A stretch of DNA of 58,542 nt from Bacteroidales bacterium (lineage in GTDB: Bacteria; Bacteroidota; Bacteroidia; Bacteroidales; UBA12077). Numbering within the stretch: position 1 is the first letter of the stretch; each line of letters starts with the position of its first letter. Location: contig JAGXLL010000013.1 of the NCBI GenBank assembly GCA_018334675.1, forward strand, positions 1 through 58,542. Direction: 5' to 3'. Shown here in pieces: positions 1 through 9,360 of the stretch. A program made the translations under genes and the position numbers. Under the pieces are notes generated by a model, which was given only the letters and a program-made list of their open reading frames with translations, was not told the origin of the DNA and ran no database searches.

Positions 1-250
1 ATTCCCTTTTTTTCCAGTCAATTGTTATTTTTTTGATCTTGTGTTTTTTTCATGAACCTAATGCTATAAAATCCGCCATGAATATTGCCTTTGTGTTATT
101 TAGAATCTTTCTAAAATACGAGTGCGACGACCATTTTCCAAAAGGTTTAAACCGGCCATGTTTAATGTTTTGGTACTCCCTTCCTGGTGTGATTTTGGTA
201 TAGATTAGAAAATGAATCTATACTTTAGCAGATGGAAGGCGACTTCTATC

Positions 251-400
251 ATTAACCCTAAACCTATAATTTATGTTTATGATAAACTAAGCTTTATGCT
301 TACATTCTTGCTGTTTGTCGCATTTACGGCATCAGCACAGATGCAGATTTCGGGAAAGGTCACCAATGCAGAAACTGGTGAACCGAATTTTTTATTATAA
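251..400 (+). pseudogene. Truncated, frameshifted 5' end of a SusC-type receptor gene
   Basis: This stretch is a near copy of the first ~130 bases of the SusC genes at 689 and 10473, including the leader word ATTAACCCTAAACC at 251 and the ATG at 273. The ATG frame stops after five codons because one base is missing compared with the ATGAGAAAACTAAGC start of the other copies. A shifted frame then encodes the signal-peptide end and the start of the carboxypeptidase-regulatory-like domain (ASAQMQISGKVTNAETGEP). Homology ends abruptly near 384 and a stop follows at 400. I read it as the remnant of a duplicated or recombined TonB-dependent receptor gene. It makes no receptor by itself. Confidence 0.75.
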
Positions 401-688
401 ATAGAATTTGCTGTCCCTTGCGGTCTTTACTGGTTATCATATTATTTAAAATTGTTATAAATATTAGCCCGACTCAAGAAAGCCGGTGATAAAACCGAGG
501 GAGGGGTGCTTTTTGCAATATTATGATATCCAGTATATTATGTAAATTTTAAGTAAACTAAGCTGAATGTCCCCCACAAATCTTTTATTGGATCACAATG
601 GCAAAACTCTTAAAAAATGTTAAAAGATTAAAAATTTTTCTATATTAGTTCCCGGATAAATATCTCATTAACCCTAAACCTAAAATTT

Positions 689-3600
689 ATGTCTATGAGA
701 AAGCTAACATTTTTCTTGACATTTATGCTGCTTGTCGGATTTTCGGCATCAGCACAGATGCAGATCGCGGGAAAGGTCACCAATGCAGCGACTGGTGAGC
801 CCATTCCCGGTGTATCGGTGGTTGTGAAGAGTCAAACAACCATTGGTACAACAACAGACATGGATGGCCTTTATAACCTGGAGGTTCCATCTAATGCACA
901 GACGCTGGTTTTCAGCTTTGTGGGTATGCAGAAAGTGGAAGAGCCCATCAATGGCCGCTCAACCATAGATATTGCCATGCAACCTGCTGTTGAAGAGATG
1001 GAAGAGGTGGTGGTCACCGCCATCGGTATGAAACGGGAAGCCAAGAAACTGGGTTATACCGTATCGGAAGTATCGGGTGAAGACCTGGAAAAATCGGCTT
1101 CAGCGGATGCCTTTTCCTCCTTGAAAGGTAAGGTGGCCGGCGTTCAGATCTCTCAATCCAGTGGTACGGCCGGAGCGTCTTCATACATTGAGATACGTGG
1201 TGCAGCCTCCATAACCGGTAACAACTCACCCCTTTATGTAGTGGATGGTGTACCCATCGACAACTCGGGTGGTGGAGCCGGTGTAGCCGGTGTGATGACT
1301 TCCAACCGCGCGATGGACCTGAACCCCGATGACATCGCCTCGATCAGTATCCTGAAGGGTGGTGCGGCAACTGCCCTCTACGGTATGCGAGGCGCCAATG
1401 GTGTGATCGTTATTGAAACCAAGAAAGGGGAACAATCTGATGTGAGCTACACCCATGTAGATGTCAACTCCTGGCTGAGGGTCAATCAGGTTTCCCAGCT
1501 GCCCCCCCGCCAGAATCAATATGTTCAGGGCCACAACTACTTCGGTTGGGCTCAGGGTCCCACCATCACCCATGCCGACAACAATTATTACGCAGCCCTG
1601 TCCTGGGGTCCGCATGTGGATGATGTAGTATACACGGACGATCCCAACTACACCCCCACTCAAAGTTCCAGCCATCAGTACCTGCAAGGTTTATTCGGCG
1701 GCTGGAATCCCGGTGGATATACGGGTATGGAGGAATGGATCAACAAATGGGATCCCAATGGACGGATGATCCTCCGATCTGATGCAGAAGACCTGGGCCT
1801 GAATATTGCCGGTCCGGTACAAACCTACGATCCCTACGATTATTTCCAGAATGCTGTTTCCTGGAAAACCCACGCATCTATTACCAGTGGGGATGACAAC
1901 TCATCCTATTATTTATCGGCTTCCACCAACCACAACGAATCGCCTGTACCTAATGACCGGTGGGATAAGAGTGCTTTCCGCCTGTCAGCTTCCCAGCAGC
2001 TAACCGAGAACATTAAGGTGGAAGGAAGTGTCAATATAACTGATACCAAGGGCGTTCGTATTCAGCGTGGATCGAATATATCCGGTGTCATGCTGGGATT
2101 GCTCAGAACACCTCCTAACTTTGACAACAGCTATGGCTATGAGTTTGCCGATGGTACCCAGCGTAGTTTCCGCGGTGGGGGAGGCTATGACAATCCTTAC
2201 TGGACCTCCAATAACATCCTCTACCAGGATCACAACACCCGCGCCATCAGTTACGGGGAACTTTCCTGGGACATCACCGACTGGATGAGCCTGACCTACC
2301 GCATCGGCTTTGACTGGTGGTCGGAATTTACCCATTATCACTATGCCAAGAATTCCAATGGTGCCCCCAATGGATTCAAGCAGAAGTGGAATGAATGGAA
2401 CCGCGAGGTGAACAGCGACCTGTTGCTGAACATTTCCAGGGATCTGACCAGCGACCTGACGCTTGATTTCACCGGTGGCCACCATGCCTATGAGAGCTGG
2501 TACGAGAATTCAGGTGCTATCGCCAACGAGTTGACCGAAGCCAAATTCTACGACATCAGCAACACCACCGCCATCGATGGTTTTGAGAATACCACCAAGC
2601 TCAGAAGAGCCGGTGTCTTTGGAGATTTGACTTTATCCTACATGGATATGTTGTTCCTGGGCGGTACCGGACGTTTCGACTGGTCAACCACCATGCCCGA
2701 GGAGCAGAATCCCTTCTTCTATCCTTCGGTGAATCTGGGTTTTGTCTTTACCGAGTTGCCTTTTATGGATAACCTCTCTAATATCCTGTCTTTTGGTAAG
2801 TTGAGAGGCTCTTATGCGGTCACCGCATCCGATGCCGGACCCTACAACACCGTTACTACCTATTCATCCGGTGGTGCCGGCGACGGCTGGACCGGCGGCG
2901 TAGGATTCCCCTTCCTGGGCTACAGCGGTTACGACCGGAGCTTCCAGATCGGCAACCAGGATCTGAAGCCGGAAAAACAGATTACCCAAGAGGTGGGCAT
3001 CGACCTGCGTTTCTTTGACGGAAATGTCCGCCTGGATGTGGCTTACTTCAAGAACCGCAACGAAGACCTGCTGATGGGTGTACCTATTGCTCCTTCCAGC
3101 GGCTTCTCCAGTGCCTTTCTCAATGCCGGTGTGATGGAAACCAGCGGCATGGAGATCCTGCTGAACCTGACCCCGGTGCAAACCCGGGATTTCAACTGGG
3201 ATCTGTCGGTCAACTTTGCCAACCCCAGTACTACGGTTAAGGAACTGGCACCCGGTGTGGACAACATCTTCCTGGGAGGATTTGTCTCGGCCCAATGCCG
3301 TGCGGTTGCCGGTGAACCCTATCGTTCTATCTATACCACCGAGTTCCTCAAAGACAGTGAGGGGAACCTGGTATTGAACGACGATCCTTCTCAGCCCGCT
3401 TATCTCCAAGGAGCCCCCATCTGGGATCAGACCATGCGTTCGGTGGGTAAGGTGCCTCCTCAATTTACAGCAGGTTTGACCAATACATTCAGCTTCAAGG
3501 GCATTACCCTGAGCGCCACCCTCGATGTCAAGCAAGGTGGACTGATGTGGAACGGAACCAAAGGCGCCATGTATTTCTTCGGAGTACACGGTGACCAGGT

Positions 3601-4045
3601 TGACCGTGGCGAAACCAAGGTTTGGGAAGGTGTGAAAGGTCACCTCAATGACCAGGGTGAACTGGTGCACTTCGAAAATGGCACAGAGGTAGCTGGTCCC
3701 GGTGGAACCAACGACATCGAATGGACCGATCAACAGTCCTGGTACCACAGTGGCTATGGAAGTGGCTTTACCGGCCCCAGCAACCCATTCATCGAATCTT
3801 CCGAATGGATCCGTCTGCGTGAGGCAACCTTGTCCTACAGCATCCCCCAGAATTTGCTGGCCAATTCCTTCTTCAGGAAAGCCGAAGTATATTTTACCGG
3901 CCAAAACCTCTGGATTGAAACACCCTATACAGGGATCGATCCCGAAACCAACCTGAACGGTGCGGATAGCAATAGCCGGGGACTGGATTACTTCAACATG
4001 CCGGGTACCAAATCCTATACTTTCGGATTAAGACTTGGTTTCTAA
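689..4045 (+). CDS. SusC/RagA-type TonB-dependent outer-membrane receptor (pair 1)
   Basis: An outer-membrane beta-barrel that, with its SusD lipoprotein partner, imports a glycan or other oligomer using TonB energy. Signal peptide is about residues 1-22 (cut after ASA). A carboxypeptidase-regulatory-like beta-sandwich spans about 26-105, followed by the acidic EEMEEVVV segment typical just before the plug. The plug (about 115-235) contains KGKVAGVQIS, the IRG motif and LYVVDGVPI. The long barrel ends in an aromatic residue (LRLGF), as expected for BAM-assembled proteins. The length of 1118 aa is normal. An ATG at 695 (MRKL) is an equally possible start. The substrate cannot be told: no glycoside hydrolase, sulfatase or anti-sigma gene lies nearby. 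The first ~100 residues nearly match those of the second SusC at 10473. Confidence 0.95.
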   Translation: MSMRKLTFFLTFMLLVGFSASAQMQIAGKVTNAATGEPIPGVSVVVKSQTTIGTTTDMDGLYNLEVPSNAQTLVFSFVGMQKVEEPINGRSTIDIAMQPAVEEMEEVVVTAIGMKREAKKLGYTVSEVSGEDLEKSASADAFSSLKGKVAGVQISQSSGTAGASSYIEIRGAASITGNNSPLYVVDGVPIDNSGGGAGVAGVMTSNRAMDLNPDDIASISILKGGAATALYGMRGANGVIVIETKKGEQSDVSYTHVDVNSWLRVNQVSQLPPRQNQYVQGHNYFGWAQGPTITHADNNYYAALSWGPHVDDVVYTDDPNYTPTQSSSHQYLQGLFGGWNPGGYTGMEEWINKWDPNGRMILRSDAEDLGLNIAGPVQTYDPYDYFQNAVSWKTHASITSGDDNSSYYLSASTNHNESPVPNDRWDKSAFRLSASQQLTENIKVEGSVNITDTKGVRIQRGSNISGVMLGLLRTPPNFDNSYGYEFADGTQRSFRGGGGYDNPYWTSNNILYQDHNTRAISYGELSWDITDWMSLTYRIGFDWWSEFTHYHYAKNSNGAPNGFKQKWNEWNREVNSDLLLNISRDLTSDLTLDFTGGHHAYESWYENSGAIANELTEAKFYDISNTTAIDGFENTTKLRRAGVFGDLTLSYMDMLFLGGTGRFDWSTTMPEEQNPFFYPSVNLGFVFTELPFMDNLSNILSFGKLRGSYAVTASDAGPYNTVTTYSSGGAGDGWTGGVGFPFLGYSGYDRSFQIGNQDLKPEKQITQEVGIDLRFFDGNVRLDVAYFKNRNEDLLMGVPIAPSSGFSSAFLNAGVMETSGMEILLNLTPVQTRDFNWDLSVNFANPSTTVKELAPGVDNIFLGGFVSAQCRAVAGEPYRSIYTTEFLKDSEGNLVLNDDPSQPAYLQGAPIWDQTMRSVGKVPPQFTAGLTNTFSFKGITLSATLDVKQGGLMWNGTKGAMYFFGVHGDQVDRGETKVWEGVKGHLNDQGELVHFENGTEVAGPGGTNDIEWTDQQSWYHSGYGSGFTGPSNPFIESSEWIRLREATLSYSIPQNLLANSFFRKAEVYFTGQNLWIETPYTGIDPETNLNGADSNSRGLDYFNMPGTKSYTFGLRLGF

Positions 4046-4079
4046 TCAATCCAACCTATAACCATAAAATTTGAATACC

Positions 4080-5432
4080 ATGAAAATGAAATTATATAAG
4101 TTTTTCGGACTGATTTTGGTTCTGTCCATGCTTACGGTTTCCTGCGAAGAATGGATAGATCCTGAATTGAACGAGGATCCGGACGCTTTGACCGATGTAT
4201 CCATGAAATCCTTGCTGCCCAATATTCAGCTGAACATGGCCTATGTGATCGGTGGAGCCGACATGACCGGATATGCAGGAGCCTGGACCCAGCACCTGAG
4301 AGGCGCTGACCGGCAGTTTCTTGCTATATACAACTACAACATTGGTCCCACAGACCTGAATAACCTTTGGGACAGTATGTATGAGGACAACCTGGAGATC
4401 ATACAGGTGATCAAAGAGAAAGCCGAACAAGAGAATTCCCCGCACTATGCGGGTGTGGCGAAGGTGCTGGAAGCCGTATCCCTGGGTTATCTGACCGATT
4501 TCTTCGGTGATATACCTTATACGGATGCTTTTAAAGGTCTGGAAGGGAATTTTCAGCCCGAATACGACAGCCAGGATCAAATTTATAATACCATCAACAC
4601 CCTGCTGACGGAAGCCATCACTGACCTGCAGGCCAGCGAAAATGAGGTGCCTTTACAGGGAGACCCCATTTATGGGGGTAATGTGGATCTGTGGTTGAAA
4701 GCCGCTCATTCTCTCCGGGCCCGCTATAACATGCACCTGACCCAACTGGGCAATGTGGATTACGATGGAGTGGTCACTGATCTGAACAATGGTCTAAGCG
4801 CCAACTCAGAGGATCTGCAGCTTCCATTCATGGAAGATCTGGCCCACGCCAACCCCATGCACCAGTTTGTTACCGGCCGTACCGGTTATATCGTGGACAA
4901 CGATGTCTTCCAGAACATGATTGAAGACGATCCGCGTTCTTCAGAATTGTTCTATGGAACGGAAAGCGGCCCATGGGGTTTCTGGTATCAGGCCAGCTCC
5001 CCGGTGCCTTTCATTGAGTATGCCGAAGCCATGTTCCTGAAGGCCGAGGCTCAGTACAGAAACGAGAACCCCACCGGGGCACGTGCTTCCCTGAAGGACG
5101 CTATTGATGCCTCTATAAATAAGCTGGGCGTTACCGGCGGTACCTGGCAGGATTCCGTTGAAACAGCCATCGACAGCTACACCGGTGTCGTATTGCTGGA
5201 GGAGATTATGGAGCAAAAATACATCCATATGTTTGGCAATACGCCTATTGCTTACATCGATTTCAGAAGAACAGGGTATCCTAATGAACTGAATCCTGTA
5301 GTGGGCAATGAGTTCCCCGACCGGTTCCCCTATCCATCCGATGAGATTGAACTCAACCAGAATACACCCGATTACAAATCGATCTTTAACAACCTGTGGA
5401 GCAATCCAACGCCCGATCACGAAAAGCAATGA
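4080..5432 (+). CDS. SusD-like surface lipoprotein (pair 1)
   Basis: The substrate-capturing lipoprotein lid of the SusC transporter 34 bases upstream, probably co-transcribed with it. The start is the ATG at 4080. The product opens with a short positive stretch, a hydrophobic segment and the lipobox LTVSC (Cys22), followed by EEWIDPE, an acidic run compatible with surface export. The helical TPR-like body includes YLTDFFGDIPYTDAFKG and IEYAEAMFLKAEAQYR, which resemble the SusD-like_2/SRAP-type branch rather than classical RagB. Its 450 aa are typical. A strong palindromic terminator follows at 5477. Family assignment is firm; the ligand is unknown. Confidence 0.92.
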   Translation: MKMKLYKFFGLILVLSMLTVSCEEWIDPELNEDPDALTDVSMKSLLPNIQLNMAYVIGGADMTGYAGAWTQHLRGADRQFLAIYNYNIGPTDLNNLWDSMYEDNLEIIQVIKEKAEQENSPHYAGVAKVLEAVSLGYLTDFFGDIPYTDAFKGLEGNFQPEYDSQDQIYNTINTLLTEAITDLQASENEVPLQGDPIYGGNVDLWLKAAHSLRARYNMHLTQLGNVDYDGVVTDLNNGLSANSEDLQLPFMEDLAHANPMHQFVTGRTGYIVDNDVFQNMIEDDPRSSELFYGTESGPWGFWYQASSPVPFIEYAEAMFLKAEAQYRNENPTGARASLKDAIDASINKLGVTGGTWQDSVETAIDSYTGVVLLEEIMEQKYIHMFGNTPIAYIDFRRTGYPNELNPVVGNEFPDRFPYPSDEIELNQNTPDYKSIFNNLWSNPTPDHEKQ

Positions 5433-5476
5433 CCGGCCGGGTAATTAAGGGAATTATTGATCGCACCTGACACAAA

Positions 5477-5510
5477 AGAGGGTCTCCCGGCAGCTGCCGG
5501 GAGACCCTCT
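5477..5510. terminator. Bidirectional terminator, perfect palindrome
   Basis: A perfect inverted repeat of two 17-base arms with no unpaired loop base (AGAGGGTCTCC at the left end). It is flanked by an A-tract on the left and CTTTG on the right. It sits between the converging SusD gene and the minus-strand gene ending at 5527, so it can stop transcription from both sides. Confidence 0.9.
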
Positions 5511-5526
5511 TTGTTGATGGGAAAAA

Positions 5527-8328
5527 TCAGTAGACCACGAAAGCATCGCGTTTACTGCCCAGTTTGCCGCCATTTCTTCCCTGCACCCTGCAAACCGCCT
5601 CCATCTTGATGTCGGAGTTATAAAAAGTCACGCTGGCCGAACCCGATGTATCTACGCGAATATCAGGGTTCCAGTAAAGGGTTTGGCGCAGGTCAACACG
5701 GTTGAGTTTTGCTTCCCGGCTGGGGTACTCAGGGGCATAAAAATCCTTTTTCAAGGCATATCCCTGCAAAGTGGTGGTAGGGTTATCCGCATCTTTTGAA
5801 GCGGATGCCTTTTTCTTCCATGCCCCGTCCTTGGTTTCAATAGCAATCAGCCCACCCCGGTTTTGTGAGGTATATTTCAGGGCGGAGCCGGCATTCTTGA
5901 TGACTTTGATCTTATCAATGTCTTCAGCATTCAGAAAGTCCACATTGTGGTAGTTCTCCCCCATGTTGATGCCGTCGAGCACGATCAGTGCTCCGCTTTG
6001 TTGGCCGGGCAGGATGCTGTTGTATCCCCGGAACAAAATCTTGTTGTGGTCCACAGTAAATCCGGAGGTTACCGTGCGCAGCAGGGAGAGAAAATTGCGG
6101 GGAGCTCCGCCGGTTTGTTTCTCAATATCTTCGGCTGACTTTTCAAGAACCTGGTACCTTTGTTTTCTCACTTCGTCGGGTATTTTAACCGGCCGTTTGG
6201 CGCTTACCACGATCTCCTCCAGCATCACCGCATTTTCATCAAACCGGGAATAGTAATCTTTTTCCATGGAAAGATCCTTTTTTAGCGGAATGAGGGGGTT
6301 GGGGACGAAAACGGAAAGTGTGGGTGTTGACTTCACAGTGGTATGCTCCCTGTAATGGTCGGCCAATTTTCTGGCATAGGAATGCACAAACTTGAACTGG
6401 ATGTCCTTTTTGCCGTTTCGGCGTTCTGCCATGATGTAAATTTTGCCTGTGTCCATCACCTGGGCATATTCGGAGGCAGATAAGTGAAAGTAACCTTCTT
6501 TTCCGGTGACTTTTTTGATGTACCTGAAATATTTGGGATTGTTTAATTGGACAGCTGAGTTTTCCGACTCAACGGTTTGAAGCAACAGTTTTTCGTCAAT
6601 CTCGAACCTGGGTTTAAAAAGCTTGACAATGGCTTTTTTGGCGGGTTTCCCATTATTTCTGAGAATCCTGCCGGTAAAGAATGGCAGTCTCTTTTTTATA
6701 TTGGCATCGGTGGGCGTATTGAGCACTTGCTCCCAGCGGTATCTTCTCCAGCCGTGGGTCATCATCAGATGGTTGATCGCCGTATCTGCACGGGGATTGT
6801 CGCGGAAATAAACATTCGGGGTGCCTATTTCCCCTCTGATCTCGGAGGTCAGGTAATTATAAGCCATCAGGTCGGGTATGCCCGCTGGTTGGCCGAGGCG
6901 TTGCCGGTTGGTGACGGCCAGGGAGAGATGGGCGGCCGTTGGTTCTCCCTGATGGTTGGTGACCCGAATGTTCAGCCTGACGGGATCCTTGGGGTGGTAT
7001 TTCTCTTTGTCGGTGCTTACTTCTATATACAGGCGTTTGTGTTTGTTGCAGAAGGTGAGTCGCTCCGCACGGGGCATACCTTTGGCATCAAGCAGGGTGA
7101 GTTTGAGTATGCCCATGGGCATCTGCTTGGTTGGGATGGTAAGGGTGGTTGTCTTGTTGATGGAAAAGGATTTGCTCCAATGGATGGTTCCCTGCATTTG
7201 GGCCAGCAGTGTGACTTTTTTTCCTGTCAACTGCTCAGTGGCTCGCAGGATGAGGTGAAGCCGGTCTTTGTCATGGTGGTCCATGTGAATGGCATATCCC
7301 TGTTCAAGGGCATCGGGCAGGGAATAGCTGGAAGATTGGTTAATGGGATGGGTGATTTGTACCTTTGCTTGGGGATGTTTTTCCAGGTTTACTTCAAAGC
7401 TCCCCATGCCCCGGTAGAAGCTCCTTATTTTTTTGATGACCTGATTGTTTTGATCCAGCAAGAGGCCCCTGAAATCGACCGGACTGCCATAGGAATCAGT
7501 GGCTTTGAATGCTACCCTGTTGTTCCTGCCCTTTAGCAGATGGCCGCTTTCGGGAAAAAAACGGAGGCGAATGCGCAACCGGCGCGTGGGTATGACCGTT
7601 TGATGATGAGCCTGGTATCCCCTGTAATCGGTGTGTACGGTTAACAGAATCGGCTCGCTTGGCAGGGTTTCAGGCAATCGGAAACGTACTTTTTTAAATC
7701 CCCGGCTGTTGGTTGAATCGCTTCCCTTATATATTTGCTTTTTTCCCGATTGCACGTGATATGAAAAGGGCACTTCCCTGAGAGGCTGTTTCAGTTCATT
7801 GTAAACGTAAAGGCTGGCTGTCACCTCTTCATCGGCTTTATAAACCGAATCGATACGCGAACTTTGCAGGAATATTTTCGGAAGGTGATCAAGAACCTGT
7901 ATCGACCGGGAGAATGCTTCCCGGCAGTCTTTTTGTTTCATTAAACCGGTGTAGGCCAGCAAACGGTAGGTGCCCAAATCAGCCGTTTCGGGCAACACCA
8001 GATGCCCTTGCGCTCCCCCCTGCTCTATTCGGTGGCGGCGGGTGAGTATGGGTTCCCCCTCGGGTGGAACAACCTGAACCACCAGGTTTTGGCTTTTTTC
8101 CTTCAACACATTCCGGTCGGGATTGATGCACCAGGCCTTATACCAGAGGGTATCTCCAGGGAGGAATACATCTTTATCTGTGTGCAGATAAACCTTATCA
8201 GCTACATGCTCCCGGGTATAGCTCGTAAGTTTCGCCCGGATCTGTTCCAGGGAATAATTGGCCGGATAGGCAAGAAACAGAAAAATTCCGGCCAGCAAAC
8301 TAAGCATCATAAATTGAATGAATCTCAT
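5527..8328 (-). CDS. MG2-domain / TonB-plug domain surface protein
   Basis: A large secreted protein of a Bacteroidota-specific type that joins macroglobulin-like beta-sandwich repeats to a TonB-receptor plug without any beta-barrel. I place the start at the ATG at 8328 (MRFIQFMML), because the upstream in-frame ATG adds 12 residues ahead of a clean signal peptide. The N-terminal part has the MG2 motif YLHTDKDVFLPGDTLWYKAW. Middle repeats follow (KYHPKDPVRLNIRVTNHQGEPTAAHLSLAVTN). Near the C-terminus comes EEIVVSAKRPVKIP, then a plug with GGAPRNFLSLLRTV and LIVLDGINMGENYHNVDFLNA (aligned by eye to the plug signature). The function is not established; a role in surface binding or import is inference. 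It converges on the SusC/SusD pair and is a separate unit. Confidence 0.85.
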   Translation of the reverse strand: MRFIQFMMLSLLAGIFLFLAYPANYSLEQIRAKLTSYTREHVADKVYLHTDKDVFLPGDTLWYKAWCINPDRNVLKEKSQNLVVQVVPPEGEPILTRRHRIEQGGAQGHLVLPETADLGTYRLLAYTGLMKQKDCREAFSRSIQVLDHLPKIFLQSSRIDSVYKADEEVTASLYVYNELKQPLREVPFSYHVQSGKKQIYKGSDSTNSRGFKKVRFRLPETLPSEPILLTVHTDYRGYQAHHQTVIPTRRLRIRLRFFPESGHLLKGRNNRVAFKATDSYGSPVDFRGLLLDQNNQVIKKIRSFYRGMGSFEVNLEKHPQAKVQITHPINQSSSYSLPDALEQGYAIHMDHHDKDRLHLILRATEQLTGKKVTLLAQMQGTIHWSKSFSINKTTTLTIPTKQMPMGILKLTLLDAKGMPRAERLTFCNKHKRLYIEVSTDKEKYHPKDPVRLNIRVTNHQGEPTAAHLSLAVTNRQRLGQPAGIPDLMAYNYLTSEIRGEIGTPNVYFRDNPRADTAINHLMMTHGWRRYRWEQVLNTPTDANIKKRLPFFTGRILRNNGKPAKKAIVKLFKPRFEIDEKLLLQTVESENSAVQLNNPKYFRYIKKVTGKEGYFHLSASEYAQVMDTGKIYIMAERRNGKKDIQFKFVHSYARKLADHYREHTTVKSTPTLSVFVPNPLIPLKKDLSMEKDYYSRFDENAVMLEEIVVSAKRPVKIPDEVRKQRYQVLEKSAEDIEKQTGGAPRNFLSLLRTVTSGFTVDHNKILFRGYNSILPGQQSGALIVLDGINMGENYHNVDFLNAEDIDKIKVIKNAGSALKYTSQNRGGLIAIETKDGAWKKKASASKDADNPTTTLQGYALKKDFYAPEYPSREAKLNRVDLRQTLYWNPDIRVDTSGSASVTFYNSDIKMEAVCRVQGRNGGKLGSKRDAFVVY

Positions 8329-8638
8329 GATTTTGGGTTTGAGGTTATTTAATAAGTAGATCATTTTAACAGAACTTCCCCCATGCAGATGAATGTGTTT
8401 TACAACATATTATCGGAGTAGGCCTCTCATGCAACCTGGCAGAAGCAGTTTTTGCCTAACATTCTTACCCATAGGCATCTGTTTGAATCCCGATAAAAAT
8501 CACACTTATAGGGTTCGGATTGATTTGTGGATCATAAAGATATACAAACCAGGAAAGTTTTGAATAAATTGGCTGTCATCATTATAAATTATAACCCAAT
8601 TTTGTTATTTTTACACGAGAATTGCATAATTGAAGACT

Positions 8639-9349
8639 ATGAAAGCACCCATTATTGTAGTAGGGCTGATGTTTATCAGTACCGCTTTGTTCTCACAAAG
8701 CCACAATTTGACCATAAAGGGTCAGGGAGTTCTGGAAAACCTGAGCCTGACCCAAGGCAGCAGTCCTGAGAAACAGATCCAGGGGAGCGTTTATTGGAAT
8801 CGCGATTACATGTATGGCCAGGTCACCCTTTCCAACGACAAGGAAGTAAAAGGTATGCTGCGCTATAATGTGCGGTATCAGAATTTTGAGGTGGTCTTGG
8901 ATCGCGATACCCTGTATATATCTGAACCTACTCTGGTGAAGAAGATTGAGATAGGGGGAAAAGTCTTTGTTTTCACCCTCTCAACCGAGCAGATCAATGG
9001 CAAGCCCTATGTCAGTGGCGGGTATTTTGAAGTTGCGGAGGGAGGGGAGGACTATCCCAAATTGCTTATTAGGCACCAAAAGCAAGTCAAAGAAAGTGCA
9101 TATGCCTCCACCTACATGGGAGGAGGTGGGACCGGCATGAAACGGTATGTGGATCAGCGGGAATATTATATACAGTGGACTGACGGGGCAGGTGCTGTCC
9201 GCATACACTCCAGGGAAGATCTGATTTCCATGCTTGCCAAAGATTTGAATAAGCGGGAAAGAGTCCAGCAATATATAAAAGAACAGCGGTTAAGTGTCAA
9301 TAATGTGGAAGATTTAAAGAATTTGATCCGTTTTTATCATCAATTATAA
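8639..9349 (+). CDS. Secreted protein of unknown function
   Basis: Not recognised. The ATG at 8639 starts a product of about 236 aa with a short basic N-terminus, a hydrophobic signal segment (IIVVGLMFISTALFSQS) and a likely cut near Ser-Gln. The body is mostly beta-type: a QIQGSVYWNRDYMYGQVTLSN stretch, repeated short strand-turn units and a Gly-rich GGGGTG patch. A charged helical tail follows (MLAKDLNKRERVQQYIKEQR). The next gene starts 11 bases downstream and also encodes a secreted protein, so the two are probably co-transcribed. No catalytic motif is visible. Confidence 0.8.
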   Translation: MKAPIIVVGLMFISTALFSQSHNLTIKGQGVLENLSLTQGSSPEKQIQGSVYWNRDYMYGQVTLSNDKEVKGMLRYNVRYQNFEVVLDRDTLYISEPTLVKKIEIGGKVFVFTLSTEQINGKPYVSGGYFEVAEGGEDYPKLLIRHQKQVKESAYASTYMGGGGTGMKRYVDQREYYIQWTDGAGAVRIHSREDLISMLAKDLNKRERVQQYIKEQRLSVNNVEDLKNLIRFYHQL

Positions 9350-9360
9350 ATATCCCCAAT

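Noticed and set aside
2864-3904. Long minus-strand ORF (346 codons) inside the first SusC gene
   Set aside because: It lies wholly antisense to a clear SusC reading frame and its translation shows no domain, signal or motif; it is a shadow of codon bias.
6577-7536. Plus-strand ORF of 319 codons opposite the MG/plug gene
   Set aside because: Antisense shadow; the minus-strand frame has signal peptide and domain motifs throughout, the plus frame has none.
8630-8638. TTG start for the secreted protein at 8639
   Set aside because: The ATG three codons later gives the natural signal peptide; the same reasoning moved the starts of the genes at 4080, 29028, 36269 and 48104.
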